A DNA stretch of 64,000 bases from Devosia marina (GCF_009758415.1 NZ_WQRF01000002.1:186001-250000); one strand, 5' to 3'; positions 55,414-64,000 are shown, counted from the first letter of the stretch. Numbers and translations are program-made. Notes: generated from the letters alone by a model not told the origin.

Positions 55414-56823
55414 CTAGCTCATGCGCGCATAAAGGCTTTCGGGGCGGATATTGTCATCCAGGCGGAAGCGGTGATCGGCTGGGGGATGCGCCCTTTGCCC
55501 GCATTCGAGGCGCGGGCAGATGCGGCACCCGACGCCTATCGGCACGGTCTGCAGGTCCGATGTGAGGTCCATGCCGTCCGAATAGATCATTTCCCTGGCA
55601 TGGTGAATCGCGCAGCCCAGCCCGATGGAGAGATAGCGGCGGGGCGCGTTGTAGCGGTAGTCACCCTTGGTGATAGTGCGCGCAATGCAGAAATAGCGCT
55701 GCCCATCCGGCATCTGGCTCAATTGCACATTGATGCGCTCGGGCGCGAGGAACGCCGCATAGACATTCCAGCGCGGGCAGGCGCCCGAGTGGCGCGGAAT
55801 GTGAATGCCGGAAAGCGAGAAGCGCTTGGAGATATTGCCCGCGATATCGGTGCGCACGAGATGCAGTGGAATGCCCGATGCACCCTTGCGTTGCAGCGTG
55901 GTCATGCGGTGGCAGATCTGTTCGAAGCTGGCACCAAAGCGGCGCCCCAGCCGGTCGATATCGTAGCGATAGTCGCGGCAGGCCCTGAGAAAGGGCGCAT
56001 AGGGCATGATCAGCGCGGCGGCGAAATAGGCCGATAGCACATTGCGCGCCAGCAGGGGCGCATCACCTTCGGGCAAATCAGACTGAGCGATAATCTCGCC
56101 GATCTCGGCTTCGGCCGCCAACTGGCCGAGATGCTGGGCGAGCAGGAAGTTGGCGGTTTGGGGCGGCAGCAGGTCCGAAACCAGCAAGTGACGGCGCGCC
56201 GGATCGAGCTGGCGGGCGATGCTGTGGGGCAGGGAGGCCAGCCGCACCTCGAGCCCGAAGACGTTGAACAGATAGGCGCGAATGGCCGCATCGAAACTGT
56301 CGCCGGCATTGTCGATGTCGGCGCGGACACGTTCGGCCGCTTCTTCCAGGGCCGGAAAGTGGTTGGCATTGACCTGCAGGAAGTCCGAAATGGCGTCGGT
56401 GGCGAGGTGGAAGGGTTCCGCCTCGTTTTGGTTCCGTGAAACCGGCGTCCCGGCCGTTGCCAGCCGGTAGCGGTCATAAAGTTTTAGCACGGCACGGGCC
56501 GCTGCCGGATTAGCCTGGGCCAGATCGCGGATTTCGAGATTGGTCACATCGCTATCGGCGAAGATGTCATCACCAAAAGCCTCCATCAGATCGCCGACCA
56601 GCCGCCCTTCATCGCCATCGACCAGCTCGCCCGGTTCGACACCGAAATAGCCGGCAATGGAGAACAGCAGCGGCACGGTAAGTTTGCGTCGATTGTGCTC
56701 GATCAGGTTGAGATAGCTCGAGGAGATGCCCAGCGCCTGGGCCAGGTCGGCCTGATTGAGATGGCGCTGGCGCCGCAGCCGCTTGATGCGGCCGCCAACC
56801 TGGCTTTCGGCTGTTTCAACCAT
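55414..56823 (-). CDS. ScfR/RamB-type short-chain fatty-acyl-responsive regulator
   Basis: This 469-residue protein has an XRE-type helix-turn-helix (about 10-65), an IrrE/DUF955-type domain and a C-terminal DUF2083-type domain with a cysteine cluster (CRICPRLECGQR). Where DUF955 peptidases carry HExxH, this protein has AQHLGQLAAE, so it is not a protease. Such regulators control acetate, propionate and glyoxylate genes and probably sense acyl-CoA. It is divergent from a small gene and aceA, its likely target. The shared gap holds repeated TTTACA elements. Confidence 0.88.
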   Translation of the reverse strand: MVETAESQVGGRIKRLRRQRHLNQADLAQALGISSSYLNLIEHNRRKLTVPLLFSIAGYFGVEPGELVDGDEGRLVGDLMEAFGDDIFADSDVTNLEIRDLAQANPAAARAVLKLYDRYRLATAGTPVSRNQNEAEPFHLATDAISDFLQVNANHFPALEEAAERVRADIDNAGDSFDAAIRAYLFNVFGLEVRLASLPHSIARQLDPARRHLLVSDLLPPQTANFLLAQHLGQLAAEAEIGEIIAQSDLPEGDAPLLARNVLSAYFAAALIMPYAPFLRACRDYRYDIDRLGRRFGASFEQICHRMTTLQRKGASGIPLHLVRTDIAGNISKRFSLSGIHIPRHSGACPRWNVYAAFLAPERINVQLSQMPDGQRYFCIARTITKGDYRYNAPRRYLSIGLGCAIHHAREMIYSDGMDLTSDLQTVPIGVGCRICPRLECGQRAHPPADHRFRLDDNIRPESLYARMS

Positions 56824-56841
56824 GTCTTCCTCCGCATGAAC

Positions 56842-56953
56842 TTTACAGACTTTACAATTCTGTGTCCAGAAATTGACCAGCGATTTACAGGTTTACTGGT
56901 GCTTCTGCGGTTATTTCTTGCATGTCTGCGCCATTTGTCAAATCTTTACAGAC
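56842..56953. promoter_or_regulatory. Repeated TTTACA elements between scfR-like gene and the aceA unit
   Basis: TTTACA occurs at 56842, 56851, 56884 and 56945, and the 10-mer CTTTACAGAC occurs exactly twice (56841-56850 and 56944-56953). They fill the 151-base divergent gap between the ScfR-like gene and the small gene upstream of aceA. They are candidate binding sites for that regulator. Confidence 0.5.
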
Positions 56954-56974
56954 ATCGAGCGAGGAGAATTCGAA

Positions 56975-57202
56975 ATGACCCCCATCACCGAGCAACGCGA
57001 CGAATACATCACCATCATCGCCCCCACCGCCAATGAGGCCATGGCGCAGTTCAAGGCCCGTGGCCTGGCTGCCCAGGGCTATTCCATCGCGGGCCGCATT
57101 GGCCGGCACCAGTTCACCCTGGTGGGTGGCGAGGATGCCCAGGAGCTGTTTTCCGGCGCCGGCATGATTGCCGCGACCTTCTGCCGGCGCGCGGCAGTTT
57201 AG
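56975..57202 (+). CDS. Small hypothetical protein upstream of aceA, 75 aa
   Basis: This short soluble protein of unknown family has a beta-alpha-beta feel ([22 protein letters not shown], then [10 protein letters not shown]). GAGGAG lies 8 bases before the ATG, a strong translation signal. It sits between the divergent ScfR-like regulator and aceA on the aceA strand, so it is probably co-regulated with the glyoxylate shunt. Its single Cys is in the C-terminal TFCRRAA. Confidence 0.65.
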   Translation: MTPITEQRDEYITIIAPTANEAMAQFKARGLAAQGYSIAGRIGRHQFTLVGGEDAQELFSGAGMIAATFCRRAAV

Positions 57203-57278
57203 AGATCAGGCTGCAGACCCATTCGGCTATCGCCGCCGGCTCCGCCTCTCGAGCGCAGCTCTCGAGGCCTTCTCGACT

Positions 57279-57303
57279 AAATTCGCTCCACTGGAGCGAA
57301 TTT
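57279..57303. repeat. GGAGCG palindrome, copy 4
   Basis: AAATTCGCTCC (57279-57289), loop ACT, GGAGCGAATTT (57293-57303). An 11-bp perfect stem between the small gene and aceA, it may act as an attenuator or processing site in that transcript. Confidence 0.75.
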
Positions 57304-57402
57304 GCGGCAAGCCGCCGGCTCGAAGTTTCACGTGAATCCATACTGCCTTCCGCCCGTGCGGCGGAACGGCTCCGTCATGTCAACATTTTGAGGAGAGACG
57401 AC

Positions 57403-58698
57403 ATGCTCGACAAACCAGCCCATCCCGAACATTTCCCGACGCCGGACTATGCGCCGGATCGCTGGGACAATATTGTCCGCAATTACACCCCGGCCGATGT
57501 GGTGCGGCTTGCCGGATCGCTGCCGATCCGCCATTCGCTGGCCGAACACGGGGCGAAAAAACTTTGGCAATTGCTGCACAGCGAGGAATTTGTGCCAACG
57601 CTGGGGACCTTTACAGGCAATCAGGCGGTGCAGCAGGTCAAGGCGGGGCTGAAGGCGATCTATCTTTCCGGCTGGCAGGTGGCCGCCGACGCCAATTCCT
57701 CGGGCAATATGTATCCCGACCAGTCGCTTTATCCGGTCGACAGTGTGCCCACGGTGGTCAAGCGGATCAACAAGGCGCTGCAACGGGCCGACCAGATTCA
57801 GACCATGGAAAGGGCCGACGGTATCGCCACGACCGATCACGACTTCTTCGTGCCGATCATCGCCGATGCCGAGGCCGGCTTTGGCGGCGCGCTCAATGTG
57901 TTCGAATTGATGAAGGCCATGATCGAGGCCGGCGCTGCCGCCGTGCATTTTGAGGACCAGCTCGCTTCAGAAAAGAAATGCGGGCATCTGGGTGGCAAGG
58001 TGCTGGTGCCGACCAGTCAGTTCGTGCGCACGCTCAATGCGGCGCGGCTGGCGGCCGACGTCATGGGGGTGCCAACACTGATCATGGCGCGTACCGACGC
58101 GGAAGCGGCGCGGCTGATCACGTCCGACATCGACGATTATGACAAGCCTTTCGTCACCGGCGAACGCACCGCCGAAGGCTTTTACCGGCTCAAGGGCGGG
58201 CTGGATTGCGCGATTGCCCGAGGGCTGGCCTACGCACCCTATGCTGATCTGATCTGGTGCGAGACTTCCAAGCCGGATCTGGGGGAAGCGCGCAAATTCG
58301 CGGAAGGCATCCGCAAGGACTATCCCGACCAGATGCTGGCCTATAACTGTTCGCCGAGCTTTAACTGGGCCAAGCATATGGGCGAGGCGGAAATGGCGGC
58401 ATTCCAGCGTGAGATTGCCGCCATGGGCTACAAATACCAGTTCATCACCTTGGCCGGTTTCCACAATCTGAGCCTGACGACGTTCGAACTGGCGCGCAGC
58501 TACAAGCAGGACGGCATGGCCGGCTATTCGCGCCTGCAGCAGGCCGAATTTGCCGCCGAAGCTCACGGCTTCTCTGCTGTTCGGCACCAGCGCGAAGTAG
58601 GCACCAGCTATTTTGACGCGATTTCCATGACGGTCACCCAGGGCCAGAGCGCAACCACGGCGATGGCTGAATCCACGGAAACGGCGCAGTTCCATTAA
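57403..58698 (+). CDS. aceA: Isocitrate lyase
   Basis: This 431-residue enzyme cleaves isocitrate to glyoxylate and succinate, allowing growth on acetate and fatty acids. The catalytic signature KKCGH is intact (K191-H195, Cys193). The short length is that of the class I bacterial type. GAGGAG lies 7 bases ahead of the ATG. It is preceded by the ScfR-like regulator and a small gene. Malate synthase is not in the window. Confidence 0.97.
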   Translation: MLDKPAHPEHFPTPDYAPDRWDNIVRNYTPADVVRLAGSLPIRHSLAEHGAKKLWQLLHSEEFVPTLGTFTGNQAVQQVKAGLKAIYLSGWQVAADANSSGNMYPDQSLYPVDSVPTVVKRINKALQRADQIQTMERADGIATTDHDFFVPIIADAEAGFGGALNVFELMKAMIEAGAAAVHFEDQLASEKKCGHLGGKVLVPTSQFVRTLNAARLAADVMGVPTLIMARTDAEAARLITSDIDDYDKPFVTGERTAEGFYRLKGGLDCAIARGLAYAPYADLIWCETSKPDLGEARKFAEGIRKDYPDQMLAYNCSPSFNWAKHMGEAEMAAFQREIAAMGYKYQFITLAGFHNLSLTTFELARSYKQDGMAGYSRLQQAEFAAEAHGFSAVRHQREVGTSYFDAISMTVTQGQSATTAMAESTETAQFH

Positions 58699-58770
58699 GC
58701 CAAGTCCCGCTTGATCGGCAAAGCGCGATGGGTCTAGGATTTCTTCCCAGCTCATTGCGCCTTGTCGCTC

Positions 58771-59886
58771 ATGTCGTACGCCGCCAAACGTTTCGTTCTG
58801 GATCAACTCGACCGTGCCGGGATTGTCACCGGACCTGGCCCGGATGCCGATGTCACAATCCATGACGAGCGGCTATACGCCCGCCTGTTGCGGGACGGCA
58901 CGCTGGGGCTGGGCGAAAGCTATATGGATGGCTGGTGGGATGCCGAACCGCTCGACGCGCTGTTGTTCAAGCTTGCCGCGGCGCGGGTCCAGGATACCTT
59001 TCCCCGCGACCTGCCGCTGATTGCCAGCACGCTCAAGGCGCGCCTGCTCAACATGCAGCGGCTGCGGGTGCGCGAGGTGGCCGAAAAGCACTACGATCTC
59101 GACAACGATCTCTACGCAGCCATGCTGGACAGGCGCATGGTTTATTCCTGCGCCTATTGGGCACAAGCCGACACGCTGGAGGCGGCACAGGACGCCAAGC
59201 TCGACCTGATCTGCCGCAAGCTGGGGCTGGAGCCGGGAATGGCTGTGCTCGATATCGGCTCGGGCTGGGGTGGGTTCCTGCATTTTGCCGCCGAGCGCTA
59301 TGGCATTTCCGGGCTCGGCGTCACCGTGAGCCAGGAACAGGCCGACTATGCCAATGCTCACGGCCAGGGCCTGCCGGTGGAAACCCGGCTGATGGACTAT
59401 ATTGCGCTTGAGGGTCAGTTCGATCGCATCGTCTCGATCGGCATGTTCGAACATGTCGGCTACAAGAATTACCGCGACTATTTTGACAAGGCACGGTCAC
59501 TGCTCAAGCCAGATGGCCTGTTCCTGCTGCACAGCATTGGCGGCAATGTTTCAACCACCCATGGCGACCCCTGGGCAGAAAAATACATCTTTCCGAATGG
59601 CATGCTGCCTTCGATTGCCCAGATCGGGGCAGCCGTGGAAGACCTGTTCGTGATGGAGGACTGGCACAATTTCGGGGCCGACTATGATCGGACGCTGCTG
59701 GCCTGGCGCGCGCGGTTCGATGCGGCATGGCCTGAGCTGTCGCAACGCTATGACGAACGCTTCCGCCGCATGTGGCGCTATTACCTCTCGGTCTTCGCCG
59801 CCCTGTTCCGCGCTCGGCAGATCAATCTCTGGCAGATCGTGCTTTCACCGGAAGGGGTGCCGGGGGGCTATCGCCGGGTGAGCTGA
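58771..59886 (+). CDS. cfa: Cyclopropane-fatty-acyl-phospholipid synthase
   Basis: This 371-residue SAM-dependent enzyme methylenates unsaturated acyl chains of membrane lipids. The SAM motif VLDIGSGWGGF lies at about 159-169, preceded by the conserved HYDLDNDLYAAMLD and MVYSCAYW. GMFEHVGYKNY is the typical later block. The start at 58771 lacks a strong ribosome site, and a TTG three codons upstream is possible. It follows aceA by 72 bases and may be read from the same transcript. Confidence 0.93.
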   Translation: MSYAAKRFVLDQLDRAGIVTGPGPDADVTIHDERLYARLLRDGTLGLGESYMDGWWDAEPLDALLFKLAAARVQDTFPRDLPLIASTLKARLLNMQRLRVREVAEKHYDLDNDLYAAMLDRRMVYSCAYWAQADTLEAAQDAKLDLICRKLGLEPGMAVLDIGSGWGGFLHFAAERYGISGLGVTVSQEQADYANAHGQGLPVETRLMDYIALEGQFDRIVSIGMFEHVGYKNYRDYFDKARSLLKPDGLFLLHSIGGNVSTTHGDPWAEKYIFPNGMLPSIAQIGAAVEDLFVMEDWHNFGADYDRTLLAWRARFDAAWPELSQRYDERFRRMWRYYLSVFAALFRARQINLWQIVLSPEGVPGGYRRVS

Positions 59887-59931
59887 GCGTGATTCACGTG
59901 GAACATTTGTCCACAGACTTATGCACAGAGC

Positions 59932-60384
59932 TCAAAAGATTGACTGCCTGAGGGGCAGTTTGATCGGGGCCGGAAAGCCAGTCTTCAGATCATCCCAGAA
60001 ACGGTCGCGCAGGACTTCGGGGAAGACATGGCCCTGGGGCAGGGTCTCGCGTGCAAACCAACCTGCTTCGCTGATGGACTCGCCCTCGGCAGGATTGGCC
60101 GAAACATCGATCTCGCCCGAAATATAGTCGGCGAGGAACCAGAATTTGACGATGCGGCCCCAATCATCGACCAGTTCGTCGATATAGGCCAAGGCGCGCG
60201 GCTTGACGCGGATGCCGGCCTCTTCAAAGGCCTCGCGCTCGGCCGCTTCGCAGAGTTCTTCGGCGCCCTCCGCGCCGCCACCGGGGCCCGCCCAGAAGTC
60301 ATGTTTGTTCGCCCGAAAGTGGCGCACCAGCAGGACGCGGTCATCGCGCAGCGCCAGCACGCCGGCGGAAATGCGGTGTTTCAT
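59932..60384 (-). CDS. Nudix hydrolase
   Basis: This 150-residue pyrophosphohydrolase has a complete Nudix box at residues 36-58 (G36, E42, then REAFEEAGI from R50). The substrate, such as an NDP-sugar, oxidised nucleotide or ADP-ribose, cannot be assigned. It lies downstream of the YifB/ComM gene on the minus strand, 15 bases away, so the two are probably co-transcribed. Confidence 0.88.
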   Translation of the reverse strand: MKHRISAGVLALRDDRVLLVRHFRANKHDFWAGPGGGAEGAEELCEAAEREAFEEAGIRVKPRALAYIDELVDDWGRIVKFWFLADYISGEIDVSANPAEGESISEAGWFARETLPQGHVFPEVLRDRFWDDLKTGFPAPIKLPLRQSIF

Positions 60385-60399
60385 CGGGTCCTCGCGCGC

Positions 60400-61926
60400 T
60401 CAAGCGGCCCCGAAGCTCAGCCGGTAGCTCAGGGCTTCGGCAATATGGGGCCGGGCGACCTTATCGGAGCCCGCCAGATCGGCAAGGGTGCGCGCCACCT
60501 TGAGCACGCGGTGATAGGCGCGGGCCGAAAGATTGAACCGCTCAGCGGCCTGGAGCAGCAAGGACTGGCTCTCGCGATCGGGCTCGACCAGTTTTTCGAT
60601 GAGGGCGGCCGGGGCCGACGCATTGGTGAGGATGTGACCATGACCCGCATCGGCAAAGCGCCGGTGTTGCCGCTCCCGCGCGGTGGCAACACGTTTGGCA
60701 ACATCGGCCGAGCTTTCCACCACGCCCGCAGACCCGATCATGTCGACTGCGCTCACCGCCGGTACATCGATGCGGATGTCGATGCGGTCGAGGAAGGGGC
60801 CGGAAACCCGCGCCTGATAGTCGCCTGCACAGGCCGCACCGCGCTTGCAACTATGGCCCGGCGTGCCGGCCATGCCGCATTTGCAAGGGTTCATGGCCGC
60901 AATGAGCTGGAACCGCGAGGGATAGGAAACCCGCGCATTGGCCCGGGCAATCACTGTCTCGCCGCTTTCGAGCGGCTGGCGCAGGCTGTCGAGCACATTG
61001 GGCGCAAATTCGGGCAGTTCATCGAGAAACAGCACGCCATTATGCGCCAGGCTGGCTTCGCCGGGCCGCACTTTCAGGCCCCCGCCCACCAAAGCAGCCA
61101 TGGAGGCGGAGTGATGGGGCGCGCGAAACGGGCGCCGGTCAGACAGGGCGCCACCAGCCAGCTCCCCGGCGATGGACTGGATCATCGAAATGTCGAGCAG
61201 TTCGCGGGCGGAAAGAGGCGGGAGAATTGAGGGCAGGCGCGCGGCCAGCATGGACTTTCCTGCGCCCGGCGGCCCAACCATGAGCATATTGTGCCCGCCG
61301 GCCGCGGCGACTTCGAGCGCGCGCCGCGCCACAGCCTGGCCGCGCACATCGGCAAGGTCGGGCAGGTCGCCGGGCGCGATCAATTGACGGACCGGCTGGG
61401 GGCGTGCCTGCAATTGATGGCCGGTCAGATGATTGGCCAGTGCGACCAGGCTGTCCACAGCAATGATGTCGACATCCTCCCCGGCCCAGGCAGCTTCCGC
61501 GCCGGAGGCCCGCGGACAGATAATGCCCATGCCCTTGGCACTGGCGGCCATGGCGGCGGGTAAAACGCCGCCGACATGGGCAAGGCGCCCGTCGAGCCCC
61601 AGTTCGCCCAGCGCCATATAGCCCTCGAGCGCATCCTGCGGGATGGCGCCCAGCGCGCCCATCAGAGCGAGCGCGATGGGCAGGTCATAATGGCTGCCTT
61701 CCTTGGGCAGATCTGCAGGCGCCAGATTGATGGTAATGCGCTTGGGCGGCAGGCCGAGCCCGGACGCGGTGAGGGCCGCGCGCACCCGTTCGCCGCTTTC
61801 GCGCACCGCCTTGTCGGGCAGGCCGACCAGCACCAGCGCGGCCAGGCCGGGCGCAATATGGGCCTGCACATCGACCGGAACGGCCTCTATGCCCTGAAAC
61901 GCCACAGTCGTTACGCGGGTGACCAT
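60400..61926 (-). CDS. comM: YifB/ComM-family Mg-chelatase-like AAA+ ATPase
   Basis: This 508-residue AAA+ protein begins with a Lon-protease-like domain (about 1-170). The ATPase follows, with Walker A GPPGAGKS at 218-225, Walker B LFLDELPEF and a C-terminal helical lid domain. A four-cysteine zinc-like patch (CKCGMAGTPGHSCKRGAAC, about 340-360) is typical of the family. ComM drives branch migration during natural transformation. Whether this strain is competent cannot be told from here. Confidence 0.9.
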   Translation of the reverse strand: MVTRVTTVAFQGIEAVPVDVQAHIAPGLAALVLVGLPDKAVRESGERVRAALTASGLGLPPKRITINLAPADLPKEGSHYDLPIALALMGALGAIPQDALEGYMALGELGLDGRLAHVGGVLPAAMAASAKGMGIICPRASGAEAAWAGEDVDIIAVDSLVALANHLTGHQLQARPQPVRQLIAPGDLPDLADVRGQAVARRALEVAAAGGHNMLMVGPPGAGKSMLAARLPSILPPLSARELLDISMIQSIAGELAGGALSDRRPFRAPHHSASMAALVGGGLKVRPGEASLAHNGVLFLDELPEFAPNVLDSLRQPLESGETVIARANARVSYPSRFQLIAAMNPCKCGMAGTPGHSCKRGAACAGDYQARVSGPFLDRIDIRIDVPAVSAVDMIGSAGVVESSADVAKRVATARERQHRRFADAGHGHILTNASAPAALIEKLVEPDRESQSLLLQAAERFNLSARAYHRVLKVARTLADLAGSDKVARPHIAEALSYRLSFGAA

Positions 61927-61968
61927 CGGCCCTTGCCCCCAAATGCCGGGCCTGACGCTAGCAGATCG

Positions 61969-62060
61969 TTAACCACCCAGCAAGAACGAAGAGCGAACGG
62001 AAGATGGCCTGTTAACCATAGGCGCTGCCACACTGGTTACCCTAAAACTCCATTAACCGG
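61969..62060. promoter_or_regulatory. Three TTAACC motifs (CtrA-like half-sites) between comM and the lysozyme gene
   Basis: TTAACCAC (61969), TTAACCAT (62012) and TTAACCGG (62053) lie within the 187-base divergent gap. TTAACCAT is the classic CtrA half-site, and full CtrA sites pair TTAA half-sites 7 bases apart. Here no such pair is seen, so control by CtrA is only a possibility. Confidence 0.35.
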
Positions 62061-62113
62061 CCCATGTTGATTCAAGATGGAATTGTCCTAGTTGCGTTTG
62101 GGTGTTTTCCAGA

Positions 62114-62950
62114 ATGGTCCTGTCCCTGTCCCGCTCTGCCTCCGCCGCGTTGCGCGGCGCCGTGATGAGCCTCGCCGTGGTGGCCTTGGCTGCCTGTGGC
62201 AGCATGGGTGGTCTCTACAACGCCATTCCCGGTGACAACCGGCCGCATTCGGGCGTCGACCGGGCGCGGTCCATGCCGATCCAGGGGATCGATGTAGCGC
62301 GCTATCAGGAGAATGTGGATTTTGCCCGGGCGCGTGCGGCCGGCACGCATTTCGTGTTCATGAAGGCCACCGAGGGCAAGGACTATATCGACCCCAATTT
62401 CCGCCTCAACTGGCAGCGGGCGCGCGATGCGGGCATGCCGCGCGGCGCCTATCACTTCATGACCTGGTGTTCGCTGGCCTCAGAGCAGGCGGCCTGGTTC
62501 ACCCAGAACGTGCCCTACGATCCAAGCGCCCTGCCACCGGTGCTGGACCTCGAATGGAACAATCATTCGAGCTGCAAGGTCAAACCGAACAAGGCTGACG
62601 CACTGGAGAAGATCCGGCTGATGCTCGACGTCATGGAGCGCCATAGCGGCAAGCTGCCGATCATCTATACCGACATAAATTTCCATCGCGACATTCTGGC
62701 CGGCGAATATTTCCCCAATGCCTTCTGGCTGCGTTCGACCGCCGCCGAGCCGCATGAGCGCTATGAGAACCGGCCTTGGACCTTCTGGCAATATACCCAG
62801 ACCGGCGTGGTGCCGGGCGTGCGCGGCGAAGTCGACCGGAACGCGTTCTACGGCAGCACCGAGGACTGGCTGATGTTCCTGCATACCGGCTGCGATCCGC
62901 GCGCCATTGCCGCGCTGCGGGCAACTGGACGCTGTCTGCCCTCAAAATAG
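62114..62950 (+). CDS. GH25 lysozyme-like lipoprotein
   Basis: This 278-residue protein has a lipoprotein signal peptide with lipobox LAAC (Cys28), followed by a GH25 muramidase domain. Catalytic-site residues lie in GIDVARYQ and VLDLEWNN, with the family aromatic region RPWTFWQYTQTG. It would be anchored to a membrane and cut peptidoglycan glycan strands. The start at 62114 (ATG) is used; an alternative GTG lies 4 codons upstream. It is divergent from comM. Confidence 0.87.
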   Translation: MVLSLSRSASAALRGAVMSLAVVALAACGSMGGLYNAIPGDNRPHSGVDRARSMPIQGIDVARYQENVDFARARAAGTHFVFMKATEGKDYIDPNFRLNWQRARDAGMPRGAYHFMTWCSLASEQAAWFTQNVPYDPSALPPVLDLEWNNHSSCKVKPNKADALEKIRLMLDVMERHSGKLPIIYTDINFHRDILAGEYFPNAFWLRSTAAEPHERYENRPWTFWQYTQTGVVPGVRGEVDRNAFYGSTEDWLMFLHTGCDPRAIAALRATGRCLPSK

Positions 62951-63027
62951 GGGGCGATTTGGCGCTACCCAACCGGCTTGTCGCCGCATAAAGTTGCGCG
63001 GCGAGTTGGGCATGGAGGGCTGGGCCG

Positions 63028-64000
63028 ATGGGCTTTCTCAACGATTTGGGGCTGGACGGTCTCAGCATCACGCTGATCGGGCTAGGCATATTGCTGGTGC
63101 TGGTGCTGTTTGCCGGCGCCAAGACCGTGCCGCAGGGCTATAATTTCACCATTGAGCGGTTCGGCAAATATACCCGCACGCTCAAGCCCGGCCTCAATCT
63201 GATCGTGCCGTTCATCGATGTGATCGGCAAGAAGATCAACGTCATGGAGCAGGTGCTGGACGTTCCCCACCAGGAGGTCATCACGCGCGATAATGCGACG
63301 GTGACCGCCAATGGCGTGACCTTCTACCAGATCCTGGATGCCGCCTCGGCCGCCTATGAGGTGACCAATCTCGAACACGCCATTCTGAACCTGACCATGA
63401 CCAATATCCGCTCGGTCATGGGCTCGATGGACCTCGATTCCCTGCTCTCCAATCGCGACGAGATCAATGACCGCGTATTGCGGGTGGTCGATGCGGCCGT
63501 CTCGCCCTGGGGTGTCAAAATCACCCGTATCGAAATCAAGGATATCGACCCGCCCAGTGATCTGGTGGATTCGATGGGCCGGCAGATGAAAGCCGAGCGT
63601 GAGAAACGCGCCACGATTCTGGAAGCCGAAGGCCGGCGGCAGGCCGCCATTCTCAAGGCCGAGGGCGAAAAACAGGCCCAGGTGCTGGAGGCCGAGGGCC
63701 GCCGCGAAGCGGCCTTCCGCGATGCCGAGGCCCGAGAGCGCGCCGCAGAGGCAGAAGCCAAGGCAACTCAATTGGTGTCCGAAGCCATTGCCGCGGGCAA
63801 TGTGCAGGCAATCAACTATTTCGTGGCCAACAATTACATCAAGGCGCTGGAAAAAGTGGCCACTTCGCCCAACCAGAAGCTGCTGATGCTGCCGGTCGAA
63901 GCGTCCAGCGTGATCGGGGCCATTGGCGGCATTGCCGAGATTGCCCGGGAAACCTTTGGCGCGGAAAAGCCGGTGCAGCCGCGCGCAACCAGCCGCCCGC
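63028..64000 (+). CDS. SPFH/band-7 protein (QmcA/stomatin-like), 3' end outside window
   Basis: This gene runs off the window: 324 residues are visible and the frame is open at base 64000. It has an N-terminal membrane anchor (about 13-31: ITLIGLGILLVLVLFAGA), then a band-7 domain (about 32-190). A long Ala/Glu/Arg helix follows (about 190-240, EAEGRRQAAILKAEGEKQAQ) of the flotillin/stomatin type. GGAGGG lies 8 bases before the ATG. The family organises membrane microdomains and binds FtsH-type proteases. An NfeD-like partner is commonly found next, outside this window. Confidence 0.92.
   Translation, partial: MGFLNDLGLDGLSITLIGLGILLVLVLFAGAKTVPQGYNFTIERFGKYTRTLKPGLNLIVPFIDVIGKKINVMEQVLDVPHQEVITRDNATVTANGVTFYQILDAASAAYEVTNLEHAILNLTMTNIRSVMGSMDLDSLLSNRDEINDRVLRVVDAAVSPWGVKITRIEIKDIDPPSDLVDSMGRQMKAEREKRATILEAEGRRQAAILKAEGEKQAQVLEAEGRREAAFRDAEARERAAEAEAKATQLVSEAIAAGNVQAINYFVANNYIKALEKVATSPNQKLLMLPVEASSVIGAIGGIAEIARETFGAEKPVQPRATSRP

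Noticed and set aside
1..64000. CRISPR arrays, insertion sequences, phage genes, rRNA
   Set aside because: No regularly spaced repeats, transposase, integrase or phage structural genes, and no rRNA sequence were recognised on either strand.

Overview
The window looks like a high-GC chromosomal segment of an alphaproteobacterium of the order Hyphomicrobiales (Rhizobiales). The family is perhaps Devosiaceae, but that is only an impression. Supporting signs are the run sppA-ihfB-lapA-trpFBA-accD, alphaproteobacterial AddAB, the runs tsaB-rimI-mur-plsC and mutS-glnD-murJ-trpS-usp-nifU, an AccD without its zinc-finger cysteines, an Irr-type iron box before the NifU gene, and a LOV-domain histidine kinase. 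I see no rRNA, CRISPR array, insertion sequence, integrase or prophage. One tRNA gene (Leu, CAG) is present. Almost all the DNA is coding, and the gaps hold hairpins and regulatory palindromes.

Layout. (1) 1-6.1 kb: end of sppA, then ihfB, a LapA-domain gene, trpF, trpB, trpA, a small membrane protein on the minus strand, an AT-rich 0.37 kb gap, and accD. (2) 6.2-17.1 kb: a MurU-like nucleotidyltransferase and the addB-addA recombination nuclease with overlapping starts, then trxA, a GH3 hexosaminidase-like gene and pncB. (3) 17.3-22.2 kb: two small unknown genes, the minus-strand unit tsaB-rimI-mur-plsC, then lnt and tRNA-Leu. (4) 22.4-34.4 kb: an accessory-looking stretch. It holds an NDUFA9-like epimerase, an apparently autoregulated PadR gene, a TctCBA carboxylate transporter with a TetR regulator, a TauE/SafE permease, a three-gene operon (Gfo/Idh/MocA oxidoreductase, DUF993 aldolase-like protein, TIM-barrel isomerase), a DUF2147-like secreted protein and an iron-sulfur RNA methyltransferase.

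(5) 34.5-46.3 kb, all minus strand: nifU-like gene with an Irr box, a universal stress protein, trpS, murJ, glnD, mutS, a DUF2189 membrane protein and metY. (6) 46.4-54.6 kb: a pentose-use island of GH43 beta-xylosidase, LOV histidine kinase, xylA, xylB, a LacI-family regulator and an aldose 1-epimerase. A remnant of a second LacI gene lies upstream of xylB. (7) 54.7-64 kb: a WYL regulator, an ScfR/RamB-like regulator divergent from a small gene and aceA (glyoxylate shunt), cfa, a Nudix hydrolase, a YifB/ComM ATPase, a GH25 lysozyme-like lipoprotein, and the start of an SPFH/QmcA-type protein running off the end.

How the genes work together. The xyl island forms a route from xylo-oligosaccharides (GH43) through xylose mutarotation (epimerase), isomerisation (XylA) and phosphorylation (XylB), with a LacI-type switch. 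ScfR and aceA form an acetate/fatty-acid response. The TctCBA set and the Gfo/DUF993/isomerase operon look like an uptake system and a catabolic module of unknown substrate, and they are the best candidate for an undescribed pathway. Four copies of a palindrome family with a 3-nt loop and several REP-like hairpins are scattered between genes.
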